DNA of 64,000 nt. Origin: Prolixibacteraceae bacterium. Lineage in GTDB: Bacteria; Bacteroidota; Bacteroidia; Bacteroidales; Prolixibacteraceae. Shown here in pieces: positions 36,482-46,344 of the stretch. Position 1 is the first letter of the stretch; each line of letters starts with the position of its first letter. The DNA is taken from assembly GCA_019856515.1 (NCBI GenBank), contig CP082230.1, positions 3,596,001-3,660,000 of the forward strand. Direction: 5' to 3'. The position numbers were made by a program, and so were the translations under genes. The notes under the pieces are model-generated. The model saw nothing but the letters and a program-made list of their open reading frames with translations. It was not told the DNA's origin and did not search any database.

Positions 36482-36505
36482 AATTCTCGATTTAAATATT
36501 AGCGG

Positions 36506-37216
36506 TTACCATCTGTGTGGGTGATACTGTTTTATCTCCTGGTCTAACTGTTTGATATTAGGAATCATTTTTTGCATTGCAGCTTTAAAATCTTTTCCGT
36601 GGTTCGGGATAATGGTGTGTGTCAATTCATGTATTATTACCATGTCGATTAGGTGACTTGGAAGCCTCATGAGATGTTGGTTTAAATTGATGTTTCCAAG
36701 GGATGAACAACTGCCCCAATTGGTCTTATTGTTTTTAATGAAGCATTTATGGTAGGTTAGTTTAAGTGTTTCACTCCAATGATCTAACCTGATTGGGAGG
36801 TATTTCCATGCCTCTATCTTTACTGCTGAATTTAGGAACTGTTTTTTTATGACGTCAATCTTTTCTTGAGGTAGATTCTTTGGAACTAGTAATGTGGTAT
36901 TGTCGTAATCTTTACTGTTCTCTATTTTAGGGGTTGTAACCTCTCTATATTCGATTTTATATGTATGCCCTTGACATGTCCATAAGTCAGGAAGAGGTGC
37001 ATCTGTCTTTGGACGTGGCTGTTGTAGCTTTGCTTTTAGTTTAGATCTATTGCTTTCGATCCAATCATTTATCTCTCCCCAGCTTATGTATGGTGGTGTT
37101 CCCATAAGTATGCTGCCATCCTGTTTGAAAGAGCAGCGGATGGTGCTCTTGGTGCTACCTCGTCGTATCTTAATTAGTCCAAGGTCTTTCACCTCTATTG
37201 TCTTTGTTTCTATCAT
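36506..37216 (-). CDS. YgjP-like zinc metallopeptidase (DUF45)
   Basis: A 236-residue protein of the YgjP/WHG family. The zinc site is HELTH (196-200) with a third ligand H206 in NHGKDF. NWGSCSSLGNINLN, the conserved pre-site strand of the family, precedes it. The N-terminal half is a beta-rich region with YGJP-type spacing. The physiological substrate is not established. Its first base overlaps the stop of the upstream membrane-protein gene by 4 bp. Confidence 0.9.
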   Translation of the reverse strand: MIETKTIEVKDLGLIKIRRGSTKSTIRCSFKQDGSILMGTPPYISWGEINDWIESNRSKLKAKLQQPRPKTDAPLPDLWTCQGHTYKIEYREVTTPKIENSKDYDNTTLLVPKNLPQEKIDVIKKQFLNSAVKIEAWKYLPIRLDHWSETLKLTYHKCFIKNNKTNWGSCSSLGNINLNQHLMRLPSHLIDMVIIHELTHTIIPNHGKDFKAAMQKMIPNIKQLDQEIKQYHPHRW

Positions 37217-38283
37217 TTTTTTCTTGTGAAGTTGTTTCTAACCCATATAGGAAAGATGATGGCACCTATAAGAAGATACGGGTAGTAACTTATGGCTCTC
37301 CATATTAATGAGACCATATTTCCGTATCCATGTGGGATAAAATCGGTCATGTATTGTGAAAATAGGAATTCCGAGAATCCTGCCCCACCTGGACTTGGCA
37401 TCACCATCATCATGATCCACATAATAAGTTGTCGAGCAAAGATGATCATTTGATTTGAGATTTCGAAGAGTTGAGGGTTTGGGTTGACCGTAGATACTGC
37501 GACTCCTAGAATAATTAAGTTGGCAGTCCAATATCTGGATATCCATGATGTGGTCGTTGCAAAGAATGATTTTATCCAGAAGAAGATAGGTTTGTGTTGT
37601 AACGTTTCTGATGCAACGACAAACTCATCCCCATATTGGGCAGCATCTTCTTTCCAACGACGTAAGAATGGAAGAGAAGCTATAGCAACAATTATTTTCT
37701 TAAAAAGTAGCGGACGAAAAAAGAGAGCATAGGAGACAAATATTATATAGCATAGTTTGATGGCATATCCAGCAATGGCAAACCATATAAGGTTGTTGAC
37801 GAAACTGTTTGCATTATACTGTATAAATAAGTTTTGCCAACCGATACTTAGGAGTAGTATTGGAAAGCTGATTGCAAAGAAGAGTTCATCTAGAAAGCTG
37901 GTGGCCATCACAATTGTGGTGCTTTCAGCCCAAGAGAGTTTTTCTTGATGAAGGAAAAAAACGGCTACCCCTGTTCCACCAATGGCCGTAGGGGTGATGG
38001 CTGATGCAAATTCCCATAAGAACACAACTTTAATACATTGAATCCAGGTAAGTGATTTTCCGGATAGCGTGCGAAGTCGAAGAATATATCCAAAATCTCT
38101 GAATAACATAAGCCCCACTGCTCCTAGCAGAAAAAATAGCCCTTGTGTTGTAAAACTGAAGGTGGCTATTTGATCTTTCTCTTTGTAGATAAGATATACA
38201 GCAACTACTAATCCGATAATAATAGGGAGTAGTATTCGAGAGAGTTTAAACTGATTTAGATGCTTCTGTGTTGATGTATTCAT
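37213..38283 (-). CDS. Lysylphosphatidylglycerol synthase-type transmembrane protein (UPF0104)
   Basis: A 356-residue membrane protein with about eight helices. Family features include the CIKVVFLWEFASAITPTAIGG segment, a central PSPGGAGFSEF motif and an end WRAISYYPYLLIGA. These proteins resemble the flippase half of MprF/AglD and are thought to move lipids or lipid-linked molecules. The start at 38283 (MNTSTQKH) is chosen because the upstream extension to 38370 is not membrane-like or conserved. It overlaps the YgjP gene by 4 bp. Confidence 0.88.
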   Translation of the reverse strand: MNTSTQKHLNQFKLSRILLPIIIGLVVAVYLIYKEKDQIATFSFTTQGLFFLLGAVGLMLFRDFGYILRLRTLSGKSLTWIQCIKVVFLWEFASAITPTAIGGTGVAVFFLHQEKLSWAESTTIVMATSFLDELFFAISFPILLLSIGWQNLFIQYNANSFVNNLIWFAIAGYAIKLCYIIFVSYALFFRPLLFKKIIVAIASLPFLRRWKEDAAQYGDEFVVASETLQHKPIFFWIKSFFATTTSWISRYWTANLIILGVAVSTVNPNPQLFEISNQMIIFARQLIMWIMMMVMPSPGGAGFSEFLFSQYMTDFIPHGYGNMVSLIWRAISYYPYLLIGAIIFPIWVRNNFTRKK

Positions 38284-38489
38284 ACCTGTTTCTTTGAATG
38301 GATTCAATTTGTGGTAAGGTGGTTTAAACACTTTGTTGTTTTGATATGTTTTATAAAAATATGAAAACAATCGGTATTTATCATCAATTCTGTCGCTTGT
38401 AGTTAATTTAATACGAACATTTTAGGGTTTAAGAGGTTACTTTAATACAAACAGTTGATGAAGAGTTCGAACTTTTAACCGAAGCACTT

Positions 38490-39194
38490 ATGGATAATTT
38501 GGAATTGCATGGTAATCTATTCAAAAGAGAAAGTCTGAATCGTGTCGTGGAGGATATCGTGCCAGACACCTTGGTCTTTGAGGTGATAAATCCATTCTAT
38601 GGTTATTATGGAGATAAATCAAAAGCAAATACTCCACTGTATTTTTATATCATGTTTACTAAGAACTACCCATTGTCGTGTGTTGAACATACTATAGAGA
38701 TGATGAAGGTGGCTCAGTTGATAAACTTAGATGCGGTAAAGGTGGTCCTTAATATTTCAGGGAAAGAGCACTATGGTATACGTTTACGTGGTGTAGAAGG
38801 GCATGGTAAGATATTGGAGTTACAGGAGTGTTTTGTGAGGTATGGCTATGAGTTAAGTCGTAACGAATATCGTGATGTGACCTTTGAGGCGAATGTCGAA
38901 ATCGATAAATTCTTTGAACTAAGCGAAGTGTCGGATAATATGTTTTTTGATAATACCGAAAATAATCATGCATATTTTATTTTGCCTTCTTTTTTGAAGT
39001 GGAAAGAGTTTGAACGACTAGATAGACAGGCACATTTGAACTGGGAAGGGTTAAATTTTGATTCGGCTTTGTGTGCATTGAGATTTAATGGTGTGTATAG
39101 ATCAGCAATAAGAATCTATCGAAAGTCATTAACCCCCGAATTTGTAGATGAAATAAAACGAAGTTATGAGAGGAAGTTAATGTTTATGCAATAG
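38490..39194 (+). CDS. Conserved-looking hypothetical protein
   Basis: A 234-residue soluble protein that I do not recognise. It has no signal peptide or membrane helix. It appears mixed alpha/beta with YFYIMFTKNYPLSCVEHTIEMM and a glycine-bearing GIRLRGVEGHGKILELQECF segment that could form a domain core, and is acidic in the middle. It is divergent from the UPF0104 gene. Codon use looks like its neighbours, so it is probably real. Confidence 0.65.
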   Translation: MDNLELHGNLFKRESLNRVVEDIVPDTLVFEVINPFYGYYGDKSKANTPLYFYIMFTKNYPLSCVEHTIEMMKVAQLINLDAVKVVLNISGKEHYGIRLRGVEGHGKILELQECFVRYGYELSRNEYRDVTFEANVEIDKFFELSEVSDNMFFDNTENNHAYFILPSFLKWKEFERLDRQAHLNWEGLNFDSALCALRFNGVYRSAIRIYRKSLTPEFVDEIKRSYERKLMFMQ

Positions 39195-39208
39195 ATTTAT
39201 TGCATAAA
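39183..39208 (+). terminator. Hairpin over the stop codon of the hypothetical gene
   Basis: TTTATGCAATA and TATTGCATAAA are perfect 11-bp arms with a GATT loop; the TAG stop lies in the hairpin. There is no clean T-run, so it may be a weak terminator or an mRNA 3' stabiliser. Confidence 0.45.
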
Positions 39209-39380
39209 ATGAATTTGGGTTATTAATTTTTACTGATAAGAGTAATGGTTTTGAGCTGAAGAAGACATTTTTGGGGTGATAAAAAGTGGTGAATCCTATC
39301 AATTTAGAATTTTATTTTTTATCTTTAAACCCTCGAAAAGAAAGAATACAAAAAGTTTCAGAATAATTTAAAGTAGGATT

Positions 39381-40067
39381 ATGGAACCAAAAAAAACTCC
39401 CAAAGCTGATTTGGAAAGCAAAAGGTCTACCTTTGTCTGGTTAGGTCTTGCTGTCTCATTGCTTGCAGTTTGGTTGGCTTTTGCGTGGACAACAGAGCCT
39501 AAGAAAACTGATAGTTTTGGTGCTATGCAGCAAGATGATTTGATAGAGGATGAAATTCCGATTACGACAAAACCAGAGACTCCACCACCACCACCACCAC
39601 CACCACCACCTGCAGAGATTAGTGATGTGATCACTATTGTGGATGATGAGGAAGTGATTGAAGATGAAATGGAAATCGAAGAATCTGATGACGTGGATGG
39701 ACCAGTGAAGGTTGAGACAGTCGTTGAAGATGAAAAAGAGGCCGAAGAGGAAGAGATCTTTAACTTTGTTGAGGATATGCCTATGTTTCCTGGAGGAAAT
39801 GCCGCACTTTTGAAGTATATTGGTAAGACCGTTAAGTATCCAGTTATTGCGCAAGAGAATGGTATCCAAGGAAGAGTTTTCGTTACTTTTGTAGTGGAAA
39901 AGGATGGTAGTGTTACAGACGTACGTATTGCTCGTGGAGTTGATAAAGCTCTAGATAGAGAAGCTGTTCGTGTTGTGAAGACACTTCCAAGATGGAAGCC
40001 AGGTATGCAACGTGGTAAAGCAGTACGTGTATCATACTCTGTGCCTATTAACTTCGTGTTGAATTAG
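39381..40067 (+). CDS. TonB-family energy transducer
   Basis: A 228-residue TonB-like protein. It has one N-terminal membrane helix (FVWLGLAVSLLAVWLAFAW), a run of ten prolines at about 69-78, a very acidic stretch (VDDEEVIEDEMEIEESDDVD) and a C-terminal TonB domain with FVEDMPMFPGGNAALLKYI, VQ/IQGRVFVTFVVEKDGSV and VRVVKTLPRWKPGMQRGKAV. It transmits proton-motive force to TonB-dependent outer-membrane receptors. ExbB and ExbD are not adjacent. Confidence 0.94.
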   Translation: MEPKKTPKADLESKRSTFVWLGLAVSLLAVWLAFAWTTEPKKTDSFGAMQQDDLIEDEIPITTKPETPPPPPPPPPPAEISDVITIVDDEEVIEDEMEIEESDDVDGPVKVETVVEDEKEAEEEEIFNFVEDMPMFPGGNAALLKYIGKTVKYPVIAQENGIQGRVFVTFVVEKDGSVTDVRIARGVDKALDREAVRVVKTLPRWKPGMQRGKAVRVSYSVPINFVLN

Positions 40068-40099
40068 TAGATCAGAACAAGATATTATATAAAACGAAT

Positions 40100-40135
40100 C
40101 CCGATCTTGTCTATATTGACGAGGTCGGGTTTTTT
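40100..40135 (+). terminator. Terminator of the tonB-type gene
   Basis: CCCGATCTTGTC pairs with GACGAGGTCGGG around TATATT, followed by six T. hflX starts 20 bp later, so hflX needs its own promoter or read-through. Confidence 0.85.
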
Positions 40136-40154
40136 ACATTTGTAGGAATAATAG

Positions 40155-41381
40155 ATGGGATCAAAAGAGATAAACATAGAAGATAGAGAGAGATCCGCAG
40201 TAGTAGGTCTGATTAATAGTAGTCAAGGCGAGGCAAAAGTGGAAGAGTATCTTGATGAGTTGACTTTTCTTGCCGAAACTGCAGGTGCACATGTTCTAGG
40301 ACGATTTGTGCAGCGGATGGAGTTACCTAATCGTGCGACATTTGTCGGATCAGGTAAATTGGAGGAGATACATGATTTTGTTAAGATACATGATTTAGAT
40401 TCTATAATCTTTGATGATGAACTTTCACCTACACAATTAAGGAATATTGAGAAGGTGTTGGAGATCAAAGTATTGGATCGTACAAATCTTATTCTTGATA
40501 TTTTTGCGAATCATGCACAAACCGCAAGTGCGAGAACACAAGTAGAACTGGCACAATATCAATATATGCTTCCTAGATTGACACGTATGTGGACTCACTT
40601 GGAGCGTCAACGTGGTGGTATTGGAATGAGAGGACCAGGAGAGACTCAGATTGAGACAGATAGACGTATTATCCTAGATAAGATATCTCGTTTGAAGAAT
40701 GATCTGGTAAAGATTGACAAGCAGAAGGCTACACAAAGAAAAAATAGAGGTAAGTCTGTTCGTGTGGCACTGGTTGGATATACCAATGTAGGGAAATCAA
40801 CGATCATGAATGTCTTGAGTAAGTCGGAAGTGCTAGCGGAGAATAAACTGTTTGCTACACTGGATACCACAGTTCGAAAAGTGGTTGTTCAGAACTTACC
40901 ATTTCTTTTAGCAGATACTGTTGGATTTATACGAAAATTACCACATGGTTTGGTTAATTCTTTTAAATCAACATTAGATGAAACAAGAGAAGCTGATATT
41001 CTTCTTCATGTAATTGATATATCACATGAAGCTTTTGAAGAACAGATTGAGGTGGTAGATCAGACACTGAAAGAGATCGGAGCTTCGGACAAGAAGATGA
41101 TCTATGTGTTTAATAAGATTGATGCCTTCCAATATACTCCAAAGGAAGAGGATGATTTAACACCTTCTACAAAAGAGAATATTAGTTTAGAAGAGTGGAA
41201 GAGAACATGGATGGCTAAGTCTAATGATCAAGCGATATTTATCTCTGCAAAAGAAAGAGATAATATGGAGTCATTTAAGACACTTTTATATAATGAGGTG
41301 AAGAAGATCCACGTACAGCGCTTTCCTTATAATGACTTCTTGTTTAATTATTATGATGATGAGTCTGGAGATCAGATATAA
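40155..41381 (+). CDS. hflX: Ribosome-associated GTPase HflX
   Basis: A 408-residue GTPase that binds the 50S subunit and rescues or splits stalled 70S ribosomes. The N-terminal HflX domain (about 20-195) includes FDDELSPTQLRNIEK and GGIGMRGPGETQIETDRR. The G domain has G1 GYTNVGKST (208-216), G3 DTVGFIRKLP and G4 NKID. The length and order fit the family. Confidence 0.96.
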   Translation: MGSKEINIEDRERSAVVGLINSSQGEAKVEEYLDELTFLAETAGAHVLGRFVQRMELPNRATFVGSGKLEEIHDFVKIHDLDSIIFDDELSPTQLRNIEKVLEIKVLDRTNLILDIFANHAQTASARTQVELAQYQYMLPRLTRMWTHLERQRGGIGMRGPGETQIETDRRIILDKISRLKNDLVKIDKQKATQRKNRGKSVRVALVGYTNVGKSTIMNVLSKSEVLAENKLFATLDTTVRKVVVQNLPFLLADTVGFIRKLPHGLVNSFKSTLDETREADILLHVIDISHEAFEEQIEVVDQTLKEIGASDKKMIYVFNKIDAFQYTPKEEDDLTPSTKENISLEEWKRTWMAKSNDQAIFISAKERDNMESFKTLLYNEVKKIHVQRFPYNDFLFNYYDDESGDQI

Positions 41382-41442
41382 AATAGAATAGTCGATCTCA
41401 TCTATTGCTCTTCATGAAGTTAATCGATGAAAATATTAAATA

Positions 41443-41480
41443 ACCCCAAAGTATCTGATAGATATTTTGGGGTTTATTTT
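41443..41480 (+). terminator. Terminator between convergent hflX and asd
   Basis: ACCCCAAAGTATC (41443-41455) pairs with GATATTTTGGGGT (one mismatch) and is followed by TTATTTTTTT. The T-run lies just before the asd stop on the other strand. Confidence 0.88.
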
Positions 41481-41481
41481 T

Positions 41482-42489
41482 TTAGAATTGCCCCTCTTCT
41501 ACAAGATATTCTGCAATTTGAACTGCATTTAATGCTGCACCTTTCTTTATCTGGTCTGCAACGGTCCATAGTGCAATTCCATTCTCTTTAGAGATGTCTT
41601 TGCGGACTCTTCCAACATAAACATCATCTGTTCCAGCAAGATCTAATGGCATTGGATAAGATTTATTAGATGGGTCATCTATGCGAGTTATCCCTTTTGT
41701 ATTGTCAAAAGCATCATTGATTTCTTGAATCGTTAATGGAGCTTCTGTTTCAAGCCATATTGCTTCAGAGTGTGCTCTTAGTACAGGTACTCTTACTGCA
41801 GTTGCACTCACTTTAATATCACAATTCATGATTTTCCTGGTCTCGTGGTACATCTTCATCTCTTCCTTGGTATAATCATTTTCCATGAAGATATCGATAT
41901 GAGGGATTACATTCATTGCCAATTGATGAGCAAATGCATTTACTTGAGGTGCCTCTCCATTTGCTATTTGAGTTGTCTGGAGTTCAAGTTCTTCCATACC
42001 AGATGCTCCTGCACCACTTGCTGATTGGTATGTTGAAATGTGGACATTTTTAATAGGAGAGAGGTCATGTATAGGTTTAAGTGCTACCACCATTTGGATT
42101 GTAGTGCAATTTGGATTTGCGATGATCTTACTTTGGTATGTGATGGCATCTTTAGCATTCACTTCAGGAACAACCAAAGGTATTGTATCATCCATTCTAA
42201 ATGCACTAGAGTTGTCTATCATTGTCGTACCAAATTTGGTTATCGTATTCGCATATTCTTTGCTAATAGATGCCCCCGCAGAAGTTAATGCAATGTCAAT
42301 ATCTTTGAAATCATCATTATGACTAAGTTCTTTAACGGTAAGTGTTTTCCCTTTAAATGAATAGGTATTGCCCGCAGATCTTGTTGATCCAAATAAGACA
42401 AGTTCATCAAGTGGAAAATTTCTCTCTTCTAGTACTTTAAGGAACTCTTGGCCAACGGCTCCACTAGCTCCAACAATTGCAACTTTCAT
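41482..42489 (-). CDS. asd: Aspartate-semialdehyde dehydrogenase
   Basis: A 335-residue NADP-dependent enzyme converting beta-aspartyl phosphate to aspartate semialdehyde for Lys, Met, Thr and diaminopimelate synthesis. It opens with a Rossmann motif [11 protein letters not shown], has the catalytic C128 in NPNCTT, the [13 protein letters not shown] segment and the active-site histidine region [12 protein letters not shown]. It stands alone here. Confidence 0.96.
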   Translation of the reverse strand: MKVAIVGASGAVGQEFLKVLEERNFPLDELVLFGSTRSAGNTYSFKGKTLTVKELSHNDDFKDIDIALTSAGASISKEYANTITKFGTTMIDNSSAFRMDDTIPLVVPEVNAKDAITYQSKIIANPNCTTIQMVVALKPIHDLSPIKNVHISTYQSASGAGASGMEELELQTTQIANGEAPQVNAFAHQLAMNVIPHIDIFMENDYTKEEMKMYHETRKIMNCDIKVSATAVRVPVLRAHSEAIWLETEAPLTIQEINDAFDNTKGITRIDDPSNKSYPMPLDLAGTDDVYVGRVRKDISKENGIALWTVADQIKKGAALNAVQIAEYLVEEGQF

Positions 42490-42633
42490 ATGACAGTAAG
42501 TTATATCATTAATTTATTCCTATTTATCAAACAGTAGGTGTCTAATTTATTATTTGATACAAAAATAGTGGATTAATTTAAAAATCGTAGATATATGTAG
42601 GTAATTATCCCGTTATGGTAACAAATAAAAAGT

Positions 42634-43308
42634 TTAATTGTAGATTATGGAATTATTGTCTTTAAATTGATTGTAACAATAAAACATATATTTACAGAGA
42701 TCTGCAACTTGTCTCTTTCTATCACATGGAATGGTTAATAAAAAACAAGCACAATGTTCATGTGTCCATAATGATGCTGTGATGAGGTTAATAAATGTCG
42801 TAGTGTGGCTTATTACTGAACGATTGTTTGATGTGAGTTCTTTGTTACTTGTGAGTATTGCTTCTTTTATTGGAATATTTCCACTCTTGAATGCATCTAA
42901 AATACTTTGATTCTTCAAACCACGAAATGGGAAAGGGCTGGGGTGTGATATCTCGTTAATACAAGTGACATAAGTTGACTTTGCTTCGCTTAATATCTGT
43001 ATGTCTAAGAATAATATGTTTTGTTTGTAGAATGTATTTATGGCTTTTACAATCTCAATAGCATCGTCATGTGAGATTGCATTGAATTGGAGCAATAGTG
43101 TGTTTACTCCAGATATATTACCGAACATAATAGACAATTGCTCATCTGAACTCTTTATTGAAGGTATTAACCTTGTTTCAATACGTTGGGGATGCTCTGT
43201 TATCTCGTATAGGGGCTGAAATAGCTCTGTCGTTATAACTACAAGATCAATGCAACGCTCTATATTGTTTTGTAGAAATGTTGAAATTGCTCGCGTTCTC
43301 GCTAACAT
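42634..43308 (-). CDS. Hypothetical protein overlapping lpxK
   Basis: A 224-residue ORF with no domain that I recognise. It is mixed alpha/beta, with no signal peptide, and four cysteines cluster in the last 50 residues (EHCACFL, IPCDR, LCKYMFYC). From the ATG at 43308 it would overlap the end of lpxK by 62 bp in another frame; a start further in (ATG 43128) would avoid this. The predicted chain from residue 15 onwards looks protein-like, so the longer form is plausible. It probably shares the lpxK transcript. Confidence 0.5.
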   Translation of the reverse strand: MLARTRAISTFLQNNIERCIDLVVITTELFQPLYEITEHPQRIETRLIPSIKSSDEQLSIMFGNISGVNTLLLQFNAISHDDAIEIVKAINTFYKQNILFLDIQILSEAKSTYVTCINEISHPSPFPFRGLKNQSILDAFKSGNIPIKEAILTSNKELTSNNRSVISHTTTFINLITASLWTHEHCACFLLTIPCDRKRQVADLCKYMFYCYNQFKDNNSIIYN

Positions 43309-44347
43309 ATTTTACGATCTTTTTGTCAAAATAATTCTTGTTTTCCCCAATGAACTTAACTTTTAATGGGATGGTAAAGAGTTTGTTGTCTATAATATCT
43401 GGTACCTCTGTCATGTCTTTGATACGCATCATATCTTTCTCAGTTGTTAGCAAAATAGCTTCTTCATCATGAAATGATTCCCATTCATCTGAAACCTTGA
43501 CTAAGTCATTTTTCTTAAATTGATAATGATCTGAGTAGATAATAGTTTTTAAATTTGCGCCATTTTTAGTGAGATAGGATTCAAGAGATTCTGGATTTGC
43601 GATGCCTGTAAAAAGAACAATGTTTTTACCACTAAAGTCCGTTATCTTTGGTGAACTATTATTTAGTTGTGGCTCAAGTTCACCATAGCTTAGAGTGGTA
43701 AAGAAAAGATCTTGAAATGGTTTAATGTCTAGTTCTTTAATGATAAGCCTCTCTTCGATCGGTTTAAGTATTTCGGGGCATTTGGTTACAATGATAATTT
43801 GGGCTCTGTATCTCTCTTCTGCGGATTCCCTTAAACGACCGTAAGGTAGAATGTGGTCTTGAGTTATTAACCTGTTAAAGTCTGTTAGTAATATATGTAA
43901 TCCTGGATTTACTTTTCGATGTTGAAAAGCATCGTCTAGAAGTATTACTTCTGGTCTTGTTGAAGTTTCGTATGCTAATAAGTTATCGATACCACGTACC
44001 CTCTTCTCATCAACTGCAACTACAATATCATTATTTTTCATCTTCATTTGAAGTGGTTCGTCACCAACTTCTTGAGCAGTTGAGCTCTCTTTTACTTCTA
44101 GGAAACCTGTAGTCTTTCTTTTGTATCCTCGAGATAGGGTAGCGATCTTAAATTTACTTTTAAGCAATTCAATAAGATACTCGGTGTGTGGAGTTTTTCC
44201 TGTTCCACCAACCGTAATATTCCCAATTGAAATTATAGGTTGTGCATATTCTTTTGAAGAAAATATTTTATAATCATACATTAAGTTTCTTATGTAGGTT
44301 ATGAAACCGTAAATCCATGATAGTGGCTTTAAGAATATATTTCCCAA
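43247..44347 (-). CDS. lpxK: Tetraacyldisaccharide 4'-kinase
   Basis: A 366-residue lipid A biosynthesis kinase that phosphorylates the 4' position of the lipid A disaccharide. The N-terminal part includes a membrane-associated segment and the P-loop GNITVGGTGKT (42-52), followed by LSRGYKRKT, DEPLQMK and DDAFQHRKV. It confirms a lipid-A-bearing outer membrane. Confidence 0.95.
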   Translation of the reverse strand: MGNIFLKPLSWIYGFITYIRNLMYDYKIFSSKEYAQPIISIGNITVGGTGKTPHTEYLIELLKSKFKIATLSRGYKRKTTGFLEVKESSTAQEVGDEPLQMKMKNNDIVVAVDEKRVRGIDNLLAYETSTRPEVILLDDAFQHRKVNPGLHILLTDFNRLITQDHILPYGRLRESAEERYRAQIIIVTKCPEILKPIEERLIIKELDIKPFQDLFFTTLSYGELEPQLNNSSPKITDFSGKNIVLFTGIANPESLESYLTKNGANLKTIIYSDHYQFKKNDLVKVSDEWESFHDEEAILLTTEKDMMRIKDMTEVPDIIDNKLFTIPLKVKFIGENKNYFDKKIVKYVSENASNFNISTKQYRALH

Positions 44348-44400
44348 AATGTTTTGTTTTTATGCTTGTTTAATAATGCTATCAAAAGTATAAAAGATAA

Positions 44401-44440
44401 TTCAAAAAAAAGTTCATTTGATATGAACCAAATGAACTTT
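44401..44440 (-). terminator. Terminator of sppA
   Basis: On the minus strand, perfect 12-bp arms (AAAGTTCATTTG, 44409-44420 with 44429-44440), an 8-base loop and a T-run of seven or more. lpxK starts about 50 bp beyond. Confidence 0.9.
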
Positions 44441-44459
44441 ATTTGAATGTTATGTTTTA

Positions 44460-46247
44460 TTAATAAATTGTTTCGTGGTATGGTAGCATCATATATGTAC
44501 CATTTAGTTTCTTGATGTTGTTGACATTATTCCATATTTCGAATGTCTCTTCTCCAAGAATGGTCTTCATAAAGCGAATTTGAATTTCTTTGCTAGTCGT
44601 TTCAAATAGCTCCGTAATTGGATCCTTGACTTTAGGTAGAACTTGTAGTTTGATTTGCTCAACTCCAGCTTCTTCTTTTGCTAACTTGATGGCATCTTGA
44701 AGTGTTCCAATTTTGTCTACTAATCCAATCTTTACAGCTTCTTTACCACTCCATACTCTTCCTCTTGCAATTTTATGAACTTCTTCTTTTGTCATGTTAC
44801 GTCCTTCTGCAACACGGGTAATGAATAGTTCATATCCTTGATCAATTTTAGTTTGGAGCATGTTCTTCTGAAATGGAGTTAGTGGATCAACTACGCTAAG
44901 CGGAGCTCCATTTTTATTTGTGCTCACATAATCGAATGTGACACCAATTTTATCTTGCACCAATTTCTTTGCGTTAGGGATGAAAGAGTATATTCCAATG
45001 GACCCTGTAATTGTATTGTTATCTGCTACAATCTTAGATCCCGCACAAGAGATGTAGTAACCTCCTGATGCTGCATAGTCTCCCATAGATATAATGATAG
45101 GTTTAACCTGTCTTGTGAGCTCAACTTCTCTCCACATTTGCTCAGAACCATATGCACTTCCACCAGGAGAGTTTACACGGAATACAATTGCTTTAACGTT
45201 ATCATTTTCCCTCGCCTTTCGAAGTACTCTAGTTATTTTATCTGGATTAATCTCTTCTCTTTCATCTGTTTTATCAACAATAGCTCCTTGAGCAAAGATC
45301 ACCGCAATCTTTTCTTTATGATACTCCTTAAGTTCTTTGTCATCGGAGGTTGACTGGTAGTCTAATATACTAATTGTATTAAGCTTCTTGCCCTCTTCAA
45401 CTCCTGATAGATCTTTAAGATCCGAAAGTACTTGATCTTTGTATTTTAAGTTATCAACAAGGTTGTATTTAATGGCATTCAGTGGAGATAGGTATGTTGA
45501 TATATTGTCAGCACATTTATTAATTTCAGGGATGGTGATATTCCTTGATTCAGCAATGTCTTTCGTTATCACAGACCATATATCGTTTAGATATTTCGTT
45601 GTCTGCTCTTTGTCTGATTTGCTTTGATGGTCCCTGTAGTATTGTTCGACAGCAGATTTATATATGTTGTCTCGCCCTTTCATGATCTGGATATCCACAC
45701 CCACTTTATCAAGTACTCTTTTGTAGTATGTTCTTTGTGATGTGAGTCCACTTAAGAATAGTTGTCCTTGTGGGTTTAGTATAATACTGTCAGAGATAGA
45801 GGTCAAATAGTATGCCTTTTGTTCTCCAAATTCCATGTAAGTATATATAAACTTGCCGCTTTTTTTGAACTCTTGAAGGGATTTGCGAAGTTCAGTAGCT
45901 GTGGCATAAGGTGCCATTAAACCAAAAGATGTGTCAATATAAAGACCTTTAATCTTAGGGTCTTTAGCTGCATCTTTCAACTGTTTTGTAAGGTTGAAAA
46001 GCCCATATGAATTGTAATTATCAAAAAGAGGAATGTCATATGAGCTTAAGGGATTGTCTGCTGCATTGTCAACAAAAGGTTTGTCAAGTTTCAAAACAAG
46101 TATTGAGTTGTCTTTTACTTTTACTTCCCCCTCAGAGGACATTCCAACACCTATCATAGCAATGATCAGTATTCCAAATGTGATCATCACGGTTATCCCA
46201 ATGATGGATCCAAGAATCGAGGCTAGTAGATTTCTTAAAAATTTCAT
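44460..46247 (-). CDS. sppA: Signal peptide peptidase SppA, 67K type
   Basis: A 595-residue inner-membrane serine peptidase that degrades cleaved signal peptides. It has an N-terminal membrane helix (GSIIGITVMITFGILIIAMIGV), an N-terminal SppA domain (about 45-300) and a C-terminal domain with the catalytic serine at about 394 in GDYAASGGYYIS, preceded by FRVNSPGGSAYGSEQ. The general-base lysine is expected in the N-terminal half. Size fits the double-domain form. Confidence 0.95.
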   Translation of the reverse strand: MKFLRNLLASILGSIIGITVMITFGILIIAMIGVGMSSEGEVKVKDNSILVLKLDKPFVDNAADNPLSSYDIPLFDNYNSYGLFNLTKQLKDAAKDPKIKGLYIDTSFGLMAPYATATELRKSLQEFKKSGKFIYTYMEFGEQKAYYLTSISDSIILNPQGQLFLSGLTSQRTYYKRVLDKVGVDIQIMKGRDNIYKSAVEQYYRDHQSKSDKEQTTKYLNDIWSVITKDIAESRNITIPEINKCADNISTYLSPLNAIKYNLVDNLKYKDQVLSDLKDLSGVEEGKKLNTISILDYQSTSDDKELKEYHKEKIAVIFAQGAIVDKTDEREEINPDKITRVLRKARENDNVKAIVFRVNSPGGSAYGSEQMWREVELTRQVKPIIISMGDYAASGGYYISCAGSKIVADNNTITGSIGIYSFIPNAKKLVQDKIGVTFDYVSTNKNGAPLSVVDPLTPFQKNMLQTKIDQGYELFITRVAEGRNMTKEEVHKIARGRVWSGKEAVKIGLVDKIGTLQDAIKLAKEEAGVEQIKLQVLPKVKDPITELFETTSKEIQIRFMKTILGEETFEIWNNVNNIKKLNGTYMMLPYHETIY

Positions 46248-46344
46248 TTTTCCGTTGTTTAGTTTTTATCGTATATTAAGTGCTATATATTCTATTGGTA
46301 ATAAATTTATCCTTAAAATTACAAAATGTAAAAATAAAAAATGT

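Noticed and set aside
39368..39634. Minus-strand ORF with a glycine run over the tonB-type gene
   Set aside because: It is the antisense shadow of the proline codons in the TonB linker.
46033..46344. Long in-frame extension upstream of folK
   Set aside because: It runs antisense through sppA; the FolK N-terminal motif begins right after ATG 46345.
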